A DNA stretch of 64,000 bases from Leclercia adecarboxylata. Its GTDB lineage: Bacteria; Pseudomonadota; Gammaproteobacteria; Enterobacterales; Enterobacteriaceae. Shown here piece after piece: positions 19,385-29,125 of the stretch; position 1 is the first letter of the stretch, and the number at the start of each line of letters is the position of its first letter. The translations under genes and the position numbers were made by a program. The stretch is taken from NCBI RefSeq assembly GCF_006171285.1, contig NZ_CP040888.1:62001-126000 (forward strand), read 5' to 3'. The notes beneath the pieces are model-generated. The model searched no databases, had not been told where the DNA came from, and was given only the letters and a program-made list of their open reading frames with translations.

Positions 19385-20236
19385 ATGGAGATGGACTTTA
19401 AAATGCACAATGATCTGGGTCTCGGTTTCATTTGTAAAAATGCAAGAACATCGTCAAAGCCAACGTTAAGAAAAGTTACTTTTCCGGTAAGCGCATATGA
19501 AACGTCTAAGCTTTCTTTAACCGGTTTTCAATGCCCCACAGCCTGCCGATTTCCTTTTTTTGTGCTATGCATGATAATCCATAACCATCTTTCGTCTGCA
19601 TGCCCTATCAACCAAAATGAATGTTCAAATCATATATCGCAATTTTCTATCGACATTAAAGTACAAGATTGGCTTAGCCGTTCAAGAGTAGCGTTTATTG
19701 ATTTCCATAATCTAAGAAATACAGATAAAACCACATTAATAACAGTGGAACATCTTGAAGCTTTACTTACTGTTATGTCAACTACTCTTGTCGCTTACGC
19801 TCCATATTCAAAAAAGAGACTTAACTTTAGCTTTCTAAATTCATTTACTTTGTCTAAAACTTCTCAAAGTTACACATTAACTTTCCCGGTAGTTCTCAGT
19901 CCGCTTTTAGATGCTCTTGGCGGTTTCATTCAGGAATGCATAACCGAAAAATTGTTAAAACGACGAAATTCGAATTTCATGGTTTACGAGTATCTTAAAC
20001 GTTCAGGCCAGAGCTCTCATAAAGTGGAGGACATTAATAACGACTTACAGCTTAAAACTCTAAATATAAGACTTATGAGCGTCCTTACTGGGCTTTCTCA
20101 GCAAGGACTCATTTCATTTATTTGCGAAGGAAAGAGGGGCGACCGGAGAATAGAAGAGCTTCAGTTTATACCTTATGTTCAACGAACTCACCCTGAGGTA
20201 TTAACTTTTCAGGAATGGATTAGCCCCGTTGATTAG
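19385..20236 (+). CDS. Unknown protein, possible winged-helix DNA-binding part
   Basis: A 283-residue protein from the ATG at 19385 (AAAGG site; nearby ATG and GTG codons in frame are alternatives). The last 90 residues (KRRNSNFMVYEYLKRSG ... LTGLSQQGLISFICEGKRG) have a winged-helix look. The N-terminal part is Cys-rich with no known motif. Codons near 19471 contain the AAAAGTTACTTTT palindrome and encode KVTFP. It runs toward the Dam gene and stops 8 bp before that gene's stop. Confidence 0.6.
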   Translation: MEMDFKMHNDLGLGFICKNARTSSKPTLRKVTFPVSAYETSKLSLTGFQCPTACRFPFFVLCMIIHNHLSSACPINQNECSNHISQFSIDIKVQDWLSRSRVAFIDFHNLRNTDKTTLITVEHLEALLTVMSTTLVAYAPYSKKRLNFSFLNSFTLSKTSQSYTLTFPVVLSPLLDALGGFIQECITEKLLKRRNSNFMVYEYLKRSGQSSHKVEDINNDLQLKTLNIRLMSVLTGLSQQGLISFICEGKRGDRRIEELQFIPYVQRTHPEVLTFQEWISPVD

Positions 20237-20244
20237 AATTAACT

Positions 20245-21078
20245 CTATTTCAGCACGGCCAGTATTTCTGTTTCCGTTTTCCGTGTATTTGGCTTACTTC
20301 CTACGGATCGGTAAGCGCTGAGTCTGTGTATGACGAATCCACGCTCTTCATAGAGGCCCAAAGTGAATGGTGTCAGGCTATTTGATATCGCAACAGCAGC
20401 GCCTTTTCTGTGAGCGTCAACGAGCATATTTGCTAACAGCACGTGGTCGCTTTGGCTGAACGGTTTACCATCGTAACTGACAAAACTAGTTTTGCTTGTT
20501 TTGTCATATGGCGGATCACAATAAATCTGATCTCCTTCGCCGGTTGCGGCCAGAGTCTCCTCAAAACCAGCGGTGATCAGTTCAATACCTGAAAGACGAA
20601 ATGAAAGGTAGTCTATTTTATTGAAGTCAAGCTTCAGTTCTGTATGTTTCCCCCAGGGCACTGAATAGATTCTTTCTGAGTTATAGCGGCACATACCGTT
20701 ATAGCCCAGGCGATTCAGGGAGTAAAACAAAGCCGCTCTTTGAAGCGGTTGACCAGAAATACAGGTTTTGTTGAAACGGTCCCTCATCTCATAGTAGTCC
20801 TTTTCGACAAAGGTTTTATCCGCTAGGTTTTGGACCTGATTTATAAAGTTAGTTTTCTGTCTTTGAATAGTCCTGTATAGGTTGATCAAGTCTGGATTGC
20901 TATCTGCAAGCAATGCATTTTGTGCAAACATGTTCAGAAAAACGGCACCACCGCCTATAAAGGGTTCTACCCACCGGCAACTATGATCGTGTGGGTAGTG
21001 ATGGCTGATGAAAGGCATCAGTTTCGTTTTTCCACCAGCCCATTTGATTATCGGCATGTGTCTGAGATGTCGAGTCAA
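20245..21078 (-). CDS. dam: Dam-type (D12 class) DNA adenine methylase
   Basis: The motifs of GATC adenine methylases are all present: KWAGGKTKL (12-20, SAM binding), EPFIGGGAVF (38-47) and the catalytic DPPY (188-191) in IYCDPPYDKT. At 277 residues it has the length of Dam. It should methylate adenine in GATC, but specificity is inferred from the family. There is no paired endonuclease. The start may be the TTG at 21078 (CAGG site) or the ATG at 21057, which gives the usual MPIIKWAGGK start. GATC clusters lie near both replication origins of this window. Confidence 0.92.
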   Translation of the reverse strand: MTRHLRHMPIIKWAGGKTKLMPFISHHYPHDHSCRWVEPFIGGGAVFLNMFAQNALLADSNPDLINLYRTIQRQKTNFINQVQNLADKTFVEKDYYEMRDRFNKTCISGQPLQRAALFYSLNRLGYNGMCRYNSERIYSVPWGKHTELKLDFNKIDYLSFRLSGIELITAGFEETLAATGEGDQIYCDPPYDKTSKTSFVSYDGKPFSQSDHVLLANMLVDAHRKGAAVAISNSLTPFTLGLYEERGFVIHRLSAYRSVGSKPNTRKTETEILAVLK

Positions 21079-21426
21079 AGTGTCTATACCTGAGAGAGAA
21101 ATTTAGGTGCTGGTATCGTACCTAACCACGGGCTTTAACTAATAACTTAGGGAGCAAAAAAAAGTTGTTTAAGACGCACAGTTTTGACTTTCAGCATTGC
21201 GGATTTATAAGATTTTTCCTCACTGATACCTGAACTTTATGTTTTGGATTTATGTCTTTGTTTATGAAGCGATTTTGATGCCATCACAAGAAATGGGGAG
21301 CCCTCTTTTTTTGTGAAAAATCAGAATAGGCTCAAAAAGTACCTTTTTTGCGAAAAATTATGGATTTTTTTTTCGGTAGTATCCCCGCTACGCAGAAAGT
21401 AAGCAGAAAAATGTAACGGAGCCCCT
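21079..21426. other. Gene-free divergent region
   Basis: About 350 bp between the divergent dam-like and ParB-like genes; it must hold promoters for both. It is AT-rich, with runs of A/T near 21150 and 21300-21375. At 21334-21350 there is AAAAAGTACCTTTTTT, a weak relative of the plasmid-wide palindrome. I see no small gene here. Confidence 0.5.
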
Positions 21427-22590
21427 ATGAGTGTTTTACTGACAGAACCTACACAGCAAGCTAATGACAAGGTCTTTAAAACGGCCCATGTTGCCTTTTC
21501 AGTAGTTACTGGCACAGGTCGTTACGTCACTGGGCTTAAACAGTTCCGTGATGCAAACCCTGAACTTTGTACTGAAGTAAGTGACCAGAAAGCATGGGCT
21601 ATCCACCCTTCAGTAATTCAGGTCACGCCAGGCTTCAACTCCCGCGAAATGGGAATGGGTGACGATTACTATAAGCTCCCTGAGGTTGAAGAACACATCT
21701 ACAACATCAAGAATGCCTACATTCGAGGTGACTATGTAGACCCTATCCGAGTACGTGTCATTGATGGGGTACCTTTTGTTCGCCAGGGGCACTGCCGTTT
21801 AAAAGCCGCAATGATGGCATGTGATGAAGATCATGACATCACAATCCTTTGCGTTGAGATTAAAGAAGATGAAATTGGCTGTGAGCTCGCGACCATTGAT
21901 GGTAACCGTGGTCTTGCGCTTTCTCCTGTTGCGCTTGGCGAGTCCTATCGTCGCCTACATTCTCTTGCTGGCTGGTCACTCGAACGAATTGCTCAACGTG
22001 AAAATAAAAGCCCGACGACCATCAGTTCTCTTATCCGCCTGACAACCTGTTCTGTTGTTATCAAGAAATGGATTCATGCTGACGCTATTTCGTATGTTAA
22101 CGTGCTTTCACTGATCGATGAGCTCGGTGAAACAGAAGCAATTTCACGTATCAAGAAGATGATCGCGGAACTTGAGCAGGCCGATGCGAATGGCATCACG
22201 GTGAAAAAAACCCAACATGGTCAGGTACGAGTCAGACCTTCAGACTTCAAGCCAGCACGGATTCCGCCGGTTATTGCCACAAAAGCCGTAGAAGGCGTCA
22301 AACTCATCACCACCAGCTTATTACAGAAACTGGGGGATATTGAATTGCCGGAGATGACAGATTCAAGTGCTGACGAAGAAATCAACATTACGTTGAACCG
22401 CAGTACTCTGGAGATGCTGAGAAATCTTTCAAAAGAGATCACAGAATCAGAGAACAAGCAGCTTCGCCGTGCGGAGAATCGTCAGGCAAAACTTAATGGT
22501 GAGAAGCCAAAATACCCACGTAAAAAAAATGCTAAGAAGGCAGGGGAAGAGACCGATCAGGATACTGACCCACAGCCGGACGCAGAATAA
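21427..22590 (+). CDS. Second orphan ParB-like DNA-binding protein
   Basis: This 387-residue protein shares the key points of the first ParB-like protein: GFNSRE (69-74), VRQGHCRLKA (118-127) and, after NRGLALSPVALGES, a helix-turn-helix (WSLERIAQRENKSPTTISSL, about 175-195). The tail is long and Lys/Asp-rich (KYPRKKNAKKAGEE ... DPQPDAE). Again no ParA gene is adjacent. Its DNA is richer in G+C than that of the first copy, so the two may have separate origins. A terminator follows. Confidence 0.82.
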   Translation: MSVLLTEPTQQANDKVFKTAHVAFSVVTGTGRYVTGLKQFRDANPELCTEVSDQKAWAIHPSVIQVTPGFNSREMGMGDDYYKLPEVEEHIYNIKNAYIRGDYVDPIRVRVIDGVPFVRQGHCRLKAAMMACDEDHDITILCVEIKEDEIGCELATIDGNRGLALSPVALGESYRRLHSLAGWSLERIAQRENKSPTTISSLIRLTTCSVVIKKWIHADAISYVNVLSLIDELGETEAISRIKKMIAELEQADANGITVKKTQHGQVRVRPSDFKPARIPPVIATKAVEGVKLITTSLLQKLGDIELPEMTDSSADEEINITLNRSTLEMLRNLSKEITESENKQLRRAENRQAKLNGEKPKYPRKKNAKKAGEETDQDTDPQPDAE

Positions 22591-22679
22591 TTTACTTTTG
22601 GCAAAGTGTTGGTTTTGTCAGAGTCATTAAGGATTCAGGCTTTTTGCCCGCCTTTTTTAAACCTCCATGTATCGTTCTT

Positions 22680-22706
22680 GCCCCGTTTATGCGGGGCTTT
22701 TTTTTT
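22680..22706 (+). terminator. Rho-independent terminator after the second ParB-like gene
   Basis: GCCCCG-TTTATG-CGGGGC is followed by nine T residues. It stands 90 bp past the stop codon. Confidence 0.85.
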
Positions 22707-22837
22707 GCTTCTTTCTATGAGTTGACATCTTTAAGTTTTATTCAGAGACATAAAAAACTTTTTCGTGTCACTGAACCTATTAGGTTACAGAGCGACGTTG
22801 CTATCCTGGTAAAAGTTTTTTCTAAAGGACCGGTAAA

Positions 22838-24529
22838 ATGTCATCTCTTGATTCTGAAGCTAAACCCGATAATGCAGGTCACAGCGTACTGGCTTTAACA
22901 ACCTCTCATAGCCTGGTGGTTAGCTCTTCTGAAACATTTCTTCCAGATATGCGCAAAGAGCTCGGCATTATCGCGGATCTTGTTGAGTCCTATAATGATG
23001 AACTCTGCTTGTTGAAACACATGGCTGTCCAGTTCAAAACCCACAATCACCAGAAACTTTATTCTTATCTCTCAGGCTACAACCACAGTATCTCTGAAGC
23101 GGATGCCTTGTTCGCGGAAAACGCTCTGAGATCTGAATACTGGAAACGCGTTATGGCACTCACTGATGTTTTGCCTATCATGTCGGATGCCAAACGTAAC
23201 GAATGGGATAAGCAGTTTACGGCCGACCGCTATATTATGCCGCCTCAGGTGATCCCTGATTTCACAGCTGACGCTGTAGTAGGCACAGTCGTTGCTTTGC
23301 TTAATGACCGCAATCAATTTATTAAAGAAAGGGTTTACGACGTCTTCCAGTCTCTGAGCCGCAGTCATAAGACAAACAAAGCTTTTGGGTTCTCCACCCG
23401 CATGATCACTACCGGAGTTTGCGAGCCGTCTAAATACCCCTGGCAGAAATTAAGGGTGGATTTTAAAGAGTCTGGCATTTCACCACTGAGCGAGCTCCGC
23501 GTTATATGCGCATTCTTCCGTGGCGAACAGGTGAAGGCGATCCATAACACCAAATCATTGGTTGAGGCGTTGGTCGAACATGAGGGGTTCAGAAAATGGA
23601 TCTGCATCGATGGCAACAGTATTCGTTTCAGGGTTTACAAAAATGGATCAATGCATATTGACGTCCACCCTGATATCGCCGAGCGGCTTAACAATATTTT
23701 ATCAGCTATCGTACCGCTGGCATTACCTGCCGACCGCATGGCTCATAGCAAGAAATCTTTGGAGGCATTCCCTGTACTTAAGCAGTGCATCGACTTTGAT
23801 ACCCGGATGCAGCTTTCTGAACTAATGTTTAAAAATGACGGGGACAATAAATGGAGTTGCTGGACATCTTTAGGGTCTCTCGCCGAACGCAAATCTTCGA
23901 GTGTTGCCGCTGACACCCTTCGGTTCTTAGGGGCAACAGTAACAAAATACGATGTGACATTTTCCTATGATCCGTGTGAGGTTATTCGTTACATCGGCCA
24001 GATAGGGGAGATGCCTGATATTGTATCGCATCAGTTTTACCCTTCATCTTGCCGAATCAGCGAATATGTATATTCCCTGCTCGGTGCAGGGGAAGGGGAT
24101 ACCCTCCTGGAGCCTAATATTGGCCATGCGGATTTGCTTAAATCATTCCCTGCCGGTGTGATCGTTACTGGCATCGAGCTTGATACTTTGAATTGCCTTA
24201 TCTCCCGGGCTAAGGGATACGATACGACAGAAGCTGACTTCCTCACATGGTCTAAGTCTAATCAACAGAAGAAGTTTGATTATGTCGTGATGAACCCACC
24301 TTTTGCCGATAACCGGGCCAGGCTGCATCTCCAGGCAGCTGCATCTCATCTCGCAGCCGGGGGATCTCTAGCAGCCGTTCTTCCATTATCTCTTCAGGGG
24401 CTCGATAACCTTCTGGGGGAAGAATTCCGGACGGAATGGATGGACGTTTTTGAGAACGAGTTTGAAAACACGACCGTTTCGGTTCGCATCCTGTACGCCG
24501 AACGTATTCAACAAGAGGAAGTCCTATGA
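22838..24529 (+). CDS. DNA adenine methyltransferase-like protein with DUF4942-like N-terminus
   Basis: This 563-residue protein has a long N-terminal region (about 1-390) resembling DUF4942-type proteins of plasmids and phages. It is followed by a class I methyltransferase domain: a SAM motif, LLEPNIGHADLL, near 423, and the catalytic NPPF at 486-489 (YVVMNPPFADNRARLHLQ). An AAAGGA site precedes the ATG. It probably methylates adenine, but the target is unknown and no endonuclease is nearby. The stop overlaps the next small gene (ATGA). A shorter relative lies at 37134. Confidence 0.8.
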   Translation: MSSLDSEAKPDNAGHSVLALTTSHSLVVSSSETFLPDMRKELGIIADLVESYNDELCLLKHMAVQFKTHNHQKLYSYLSGYNHSISEADALFAENALRSEYWKRVMALTDVLPIMSDAKRNEWDKQFTADRYIMPPQVIPDFTADAVVGTVVALLNDRNQFIKERVYDVFQSLSRSHKTNKAFGFSTRMITTGVCEPSKYPWQKLRVDFKESGISPLSELRVICAFFRGEQVKAIHNTKSLVEALVEHEGFRKWICIDGNSIRFRVYKNGSMHIDVHPDIAERLNNILSAIVPLALPADRMAHSKKSLEAFPVLKQCIDFDTRMQLSELMFKNDGDNKWSCWTSLGSLAERKSSSVAADTLRFLGATVTKYDVTFSYDPCEVIRYIGQIGEMPDIVSHQFYPSSCRISEYVYSLLGAGEGDTLLEPNIGHADLLKSFPAGVIVTGIELDTLNCLISRAKGYDTTEADFLTWSKSNQQKKFDYVVMNPPFADNRARLHLQAAASHLAAGGSLAAVLPLSLQGLDNLLGEEFRTEWMDVFENEFENTTVSVRILYAERIQQEEVL

Positions 24530-24702
24530 GCAACCAACCCACCAGCCTGCCAGAAGAAGATATTGAGTTTGTTATGGATACCTTTCAGAGGAGCATGGGT
24601 AAATCCAAACCTGTCAGGGATACTCAAATAGAGGGCGAGAAACCGCAAAGTAAAGAGTCCGCAAACTCAACTGAAAACCCCGGTTATGAAGAATTCTTTT
24701 AA
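24526..24702 (+). CDS. Small acidic protein coupled to the methyltransferase
   Basis: A 58-residue, hydrophilic protein (starts MSNQPTSLPEED, ends GYEEFF) whose ATG overlaps the methyltransferase stop by four bases. The tight coupling and polar composition suggest a partner or modulator of the enzyme. No family is known to me. Confidence 0.6.
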   Translation: MSNQPTSLPEEDIEFVMDTFQRSMGKSKPVRDTQIEGEKPQSKESANSTENPGYEEFF

Positions 24703-24750
24703 TTACGCTCATGATATCCTGGTGCAGTTATTTAGAATGATATTTGAGGG

Positions 24751-25206
24751 ATGGGGGACATTGTGATTAAAAGGCGTAACATTCGACGATCAGTTTATGG
24801 ATTGCTTATTGTTCTTATCGCCGGAAATGTGTGGTTAGGCCTTAGAGCTGATAAAATTCATAAAGTGCGTTATCAGGATTTCTGGTCACCGGCAACTGTG
24901 ATTAAAGTAACTGTAATGCCTTCAACGAATGAAATCCAGCTCAGTGGTAAAATCCCTAAATCGGTAAGAGTTTCAAACAATTATGTTGAGTACTCGTTAC
25001 CGGGCACACTCTCGGACAAGACCATTTACCGAAGCGTGTTAGAAGATGAGATGCTCACTTTGCTTAATGCTGGAGGTCAACTTGAAGTTAAATACACTCT
25101 GGACAAGCAGACAAATCGAACTAAGGTATGCACTAAGTGCTTACGGGTGATTAAAGATATTAACCATCAATATTCAGCCACTGAGGTAAAGCATGGGCAG
25201 TCCTAA
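24751..25206 (+). CDS. Unknown membrane-anchored protein
   Basis: This 151-residue protein has a basic start (IKRRNIRRS), one membrane helix (about 14-30, VYGLLIVLIAGNVWLGL) and a predicted periplasmic domain containing a CTKC pair near the end. The ATG at 24751 or an in-frame GTG at 24763 could be used. It overlaps the next membrane protein by 14 bp. A role in transfer or entry exclusion is possible from location, but the sequence does not show it. Confidence 0.6.
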   Translation: MGDIVIKRRNIRRSVYGLLIVLIAGNVWLGLRADKIHKVRYQDFWSPATVIKVTVMPSTNEIQLSGKIPKSVRVSNNYVEYSLPGTLSDKTIYRSVLEDEMLTLLNAGGQLEVKYTLDKQTNRTKVCTKCLRVIKDINHQYSATEVKHGQS

Positions 25207-25474
25207 ATTTGAAATTGCTGAGCAAATTAAAATGTGGATCGTTGTTTATCTAGTTTGCTTTTTAGCACTTTACTGTGTGTTAAGCGCTCTACATGCGCTT
25301 TATGATCCGCTAAATTTACCTGCCCTGACGTGGCCTATCAGCTGGTTCGTGGTGCCTGAAATGACAAGTTTTGGCAGTGCATTATTAGCTTTTGTCCTAA
25401 CGCCAGGCCTTTGCTCTATAATTGCTGTTTTATTCGGTAAGTCTACCTTTAAAAAAGCTAAAACAAAAATATAG
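25193..25474 (+). CDS. Small two-helix membrane protein
   Basis: A 93-residue protein with two hydrophobic helices (about 14-34 and 60-82) and a basic C-terminus (FGKSTFKKAKTKI). It overlaps the 151-residue gene and so is probably made with it. A bidirectional terminator follows. Function unknown. Confidence 0.6.
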   Translation: MGSPKFEIAEQIKMWIVVYLVCFLALYCVLSALHALYDPLNLPALTWPISWFVVPEMTSFGSALLAFVLTPGLCSIIAVLFGKSTFKKAKTKI

Positions 25475-25504
25475 AGTTAATTAGATTGGTGGCTCAGGTT
25501 TATA

Positions 25505-25526
25505 AAACCTCTCACTAGAGAGGTTT
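25505..25526. terminator. Bidirectional terminator between convergent membrane-protein genes
   Basis: The inverted repeat AAACCTCT / AGAGGTTT with a 6-base core is flanked by A- and T-rich DNA on both sides and lies between two convergent genes. Confidence 0.7.
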
Positions 25527-25531
25527 ATTTA

Positions 25532-26158
25532 TTATTTTTGACTGAGATTAACAGCGTTTTCCATAAATGTATCAATAACAACCGTAAGAGACTGGCTGGT
25601 ACCATGGCTATACTCAGGCCAAGGTAAAAAAGGATATGAAGAATACGCCATCAACATGATACTGGTTGGGCAACGCCAGTCCGTTGGAACACCTTTACTG
25701 TAATGGACAATCATAGCCGGGCGACTACAATCAATATCTCCAGCGTTTTTATCGAGTACGAAAGTAGCCAGAACGCCGGTGTCCTTCTGGGATACGAAAA
25801 CAAGGCTGTCAGTAAAAATAAAGGCCATTAAGGAAGAGGCCAGGAAAGCGCCAGTAAATAAGGACTTCTTCTCTTTCCAAACGCGTCGAGCATATAACCC
25901 CATTAGCGCTACCGCTGAAACCATTCCGGACCACTGAGCACCCAAAGAAAAATCTGTTACTGTTTTAGATGTCATACTTTCATTAATAGTAATCATTGCG
26001 ACAATGAATGGTGATGCAATTCCAAGTGTTGCTAGGACTATCAGCGATATTTCAGACCGGTTTTCTTTAGCGGATCCTTTACTTATTGCAGACATTGCTC
26101 TGAACATAACGAATGTACTGTTGAGCATCAGAAAACAGCATAAGAGCATGTATAACAT
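25532..26158 (-). CDS. Unknown polytopic membrane protein
   Basis: A 208-residue protein with about four hydrophobic helices (residues about 3-20, 40-60, 72-90, 100-118) and a C-terminal soluble part with two Cys (DCSRPAM, WRCPTSIM). It points toward the two small membrane genes across a shared terminator. No family is recognised. Confidence 0.6.
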   Translation of the reverse strand: MLYMLLCCFLMLNSTFVMFRAMSAISKGSAKENRSEISLIVLATLGIASPFIVAMITINESMTSKTVTDFSLGAQWSGMVSAVALMGLYARRVWKEKKSLFTGAFLASSLMAFIFTDSLVFVSQKDTGVLATFVLDKNAGDIDCSRPAMIVHYSKGVPTDWRCPTSIMLMAYSSYPFLPWPEYSHGTSQSLTVVIDTFMENAVNLSQK

Positions 26159-26530
26159 TGGGTTTCCTCAACCTAGAAGTGATGGTTACCCTGTTATTTT
26201 ACATAAATTTGACTCAACAGATGCTTTTAAAATCTCGCTTCCTTGAATTTAAAAACATATCAGCACAATTGGCAAACATAAAGGAGCAGCGTCTATCAAA
26301 AGTTACTTTTATGATTGGTTGAATACTCATTTTGAAGGCTAAAATCCAAAAAAGTGGGTACAAAAAGTTACTTTTGCGTCATCCAGATGCACTGCCGCCA
26401 TTTTGCATTCTGTACGTTGGTTGCTTTCTCACTTGATGTCTCTTTTAACAGGCAAATTATCACTTTATCCGACCGGACCTTGTAGGCTGAATCCGTAGAA
26501 TAAGGCTATAACCTATTCCCGGAGCATCAT
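26159..26530. promoter_or_regulatory. Upstream region of the first Ig-like gene with two palindromes
   Basis: It holds two exact copies of AAAAGTTACTTTT (26298-26310 and 26363-26375), 65 bp apart, about 160-230 bp before the start codon. Spacing near six helical turns would let a bound protein bridge the sites. No gene is seen here. Confidence 0.65.
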
Positions 26531-28987
26531 ATGCGTAAAACTCTAATTGGCTGCATGGTTGCAACTGCCCTTGCTACTGTATCTTCGGCACATGCTCAGG
26601 TATTTAGCTACTCATTTACAGATACCAATAAGGCTGTTCGGAATATTAAGCCTGCAACACAAACATATCTTAATCCCGCTGGTGTTTTGACTCTGAACTT
26701 GATATCGGGTCTTGATCGGTACGAGCGAGTGACGGTCACACGAGACAGCGATAAAAAGGTTATGTATTCCTCCGTCTCGACCAAAACGAGCGTTGCAGAT
26801 CGTATCGTTGCTGCCGATGGAACAGAATACTATGGAAAGGATATGGTTCTACCGGCGCTCGGAGAAGGGACCTTTACTGTAGTCAATGAAACTCTGGATA
26901 TTCGCCAGACTGTAGTGAGCACATCTACTTATCATTTCATCGTTGATACAACTCCTCCACGCTATAAGAGTATTTATCCGAGTCAAAACGCAGGTTACGA
27001 CATGGTACTTTCTGGGCCACTTTGGGAGTTGGGCCGAGGCGGTAGTGGCCAGTTTTCTATATTTGCAGACGGTATTGAGGATGCTAGTGGAATTGCCAAG
27101 ATCCGTCTTGTCATTAAACGAAGTAATGGTTCTGTGGTCTCCGACAATAACCTGAGTTATGACACAGCCAATAAACGTGCGTTCTATCCGTGGATTAAAG
27201 ATATGAACACCCAGGCTGGCATGCCCTCAAGTGATCTTGATGAAGAATTCACCTTCAATTTCATCGTTACGGACCTGGCAGGAAATACGCTTAACATTCC
27301 TCCCCAGCGGTTTTTATATGACGATCAAATGGGAGAATTTACGCCATTTGCAGTTCATGACTCACGTGTAAGCACCAGTGTTGTACCCGGCATTTCTTCG
27401 GGATACGTCCCGTTTAAACGAGGCCTTACAGTGCTGGAAAACCCCTACAAGTTGGTTATACGTATCCCAAGAACTAACTGGAAGCCATATCGAAATGGTG
27501 GCATGAGCATTACCAATAACTATGGCGGAGTACAGGTCCTTTCCGAAGATGCCACCTATGTCTACGTGGAAGTTAAGCTGCCACAGGGTGCCTTAGATGG
27601 AAACTACTATAGACCTGTGAATACATATCAATGGTCTGGAGGAGATCTTGGTCAGTATGCCAGCTGGCTCAACTGGGATCCTGCCTCTGTAAAGAGTCCG
27701 GCTTGGGGAAGTTCACCCATAGAACGACAAAAGGCTGATGGAACATGGTTCAACAGCGTAAACTGGAACCTGTTCAAGGCATCTGATATGCCTATAAAAC
27801 TTACTAATATCCGGTTCAATGTACAGGCTAGGCCATATGATCAAAAAATCACTGGCGGAGCAACATGCAGTATTCCAGCTGGCTCAACAACCTGTACCGT
27901 CTCTTTGCCCCAGGATATTATAAATGGCACTACCGGCTATCTTCATAGTGGCTATGAAGTAAGGTCAACCACCGAAGCAACCTTCTTTGCCCCTATATGG
28001 GAGAATATAGCCTGGCATACACTGGGTCCCTCCGTCACTGGATTTGATTACATTGAAACCACCAACATTCTCCAGGTTTACGTGAATCAACCTGGAGATG
28101 GTTCATATTTCGACCATGTTTATGTAAATCGAGTTTGGTTGTCAGATAAAAACCGTAACAACGCAGAAATAAGCGTAACCGGCAAACAAACAGGTAGAAA
28201 TATGGCGTCTGGGAACTACACGTATGAGTTCAACATGAAAGAGGTACCAGAAGGCAGTTATAACGTGGTAATTAATGCCCAAGATACATTCAACAATACC
28301 GGTAACCTCCCTTATCAAACTGTTGTCGTTGATAATACAGCACCATCTGTAAGTATTAGCTACGAAGGAAAACCGATCAGCAAAAACGTAACAGTATATG
28401 GGCTGGAGAACGTCCGTATACAGCTCACCGATGCTCTAACTAAACCATCCTTAAGCCGTATGACTCTTCGCGGTGGCCCTGTTTCTGATGCGGTGGAATT
28501 GTCTTGGGTGAATCTGGGAAACAACCTGTATGCACCTAATTATCCCAAGATCTTTCCGTCTCTTAATGAAGGCGAAACATACACTCTCACAGTTCAGGCC
28601 AAAGATGAGATGAACAACGTTAAAGAAAGCTCAGTCGAATTTAACTACCTTCCAAACAATCTCGTCAGGCTAGAGAATCTGAAAACCTTAGCTGTCAATG
28701 CTTCTCTCAAAACATCTGACAATACTCCTCTGGCTGTTCTGTATGCCAGCCAGCTGCGTAAAAAGGATGGTTCAATCGCTACAGGGCTTCAGGACGCAGT
28801 GCTTACTGTCCGTAAGGACGCTGCATTCGGCGTGACTGTAAATGGTGTTTCTGCGATGCCAGGTGAAAGCAAAGAGCTTCAACTGGATTTGGGGCTCGGG
28901 GACAGCCGTAGCTTTCCTATTTTCCCTGCTGTATCCGGCCTTACAGGCAGATCTGAGTTCATGATTAACATTGAAGAATTAAAATAA
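26531..28987 (+). CDS. Large secreted Ig-like-domain protein (copy 1)
   Basis: This 818-residue protein has a signal peptide (MRKTLIGCMVATALATVSS, cleaved after AHA) and a chain of beta-rich modules. Hallmarks are DxTPP-type links (VDTTPPRYKS, VDNTAPSVSI) that separate Ig/Big-like repeats. The C-terminal block (NNLVRLENLKTL ... LRKKDGSIATG ... LTVRKDAAFGVTVNG) is shared with the other two copies. Related big Ig-like proteins on IncHI plasmids are known to assist conjugation, so a surface or mating role is inferred. A GGAG site precedes the ATG. It is upstream of the second replicon. Confidence 0.8.
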   Translation: MRKTLIGCMVATALATVSSAHAQVFSYSFTDTNKAVRNIKPATQTYLNPAGVLTLNLISGLDRYERVTVTRDSDKKVMYSSVSTKTSVADRIVAADGTEYYGKDMVLPALGEGTFTVVNETLDIRQTVVSTSTYHFIVDTTPPRYKSIYPSQNAGYDMVLSGPLWELGRGGSGQFSIFADGIEDASGIAKIRLVIKRSNGSVVSDNNLSYDTANKRAFYPWIKDMNTQAGMPSSDLDEEFTFNFIVTDLAGNTLNIPPQRFLYDDQMGEFTPFAVHDSRVSTSVVPGISSGYVPFKRGLTVLENPYKLVIRIPRTNWKPYRNGGMSITNNYGGVQVLSEDATYVYVEVKLPQGALDGNYYRPVNTYQWSGGDLGQYASWLNWDPASVKSPAWGSSPIERQKADGTWFNSVNWNLFKASDMPIKLTNIRFNVQARPYDQKITGGATCSIPAGSTTCTVSLPQDIINGTTGYLHSGYEVRSTTEATFFAPIWENIAWHTLGPSVTGFDYIETTNILQVYVNQPGDGSYFDHVYVNRVWLSDKNRNNAEISVTGKQTGRNMASGNYTYEFNMKEVPEGSYNVVINAQDTFNNTGNLPYQTVVVDNTAPSVSISYEGKPISKNVTVYGLENVRIQLTDALTKPSLSRMTLRGGPVSDAVELSWVNLGNNLYAPNYPKIFPSLNEGETYTLTVQAKDEMNNVKESSVEFNYLPNNLVRLENLKTLAVNASLKTSDNTPLAVLYASQLRKKDGSIATGLQDAVLTVRKDAAFGVTVNGVSAMPGESKELQLDLGLGDSRSFPIFPAVSGLTGRSEFMINIEELK

Positions 28988-29091
28988 AGCAGGGCTGTTT
29001 TGCTGAAGCACAACGGCCGTCTTCTGATGCGCCGTAGCCCATGTTGTTGCAAATCAGTCCGACGTTCATTGCGTAAGTAACGCTTACTGCG

Positions 29092-29125
29092 GACCATGGT
29101 AGTGATTAGACTCACTACCATGGTC
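29092..29125. repeat. Inverted pair of RepHI2-type iterons
   Basis: GACCATGGTAGTGA and TCACTACCATGGTC face each other with a 6-base gap (29092-29105 and 29112-29125). This is the first of the facing pairs found around the second replicon, 100 bp past the Ig-like gene stop; it could also form a hairpin. Confidence 0.75.
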
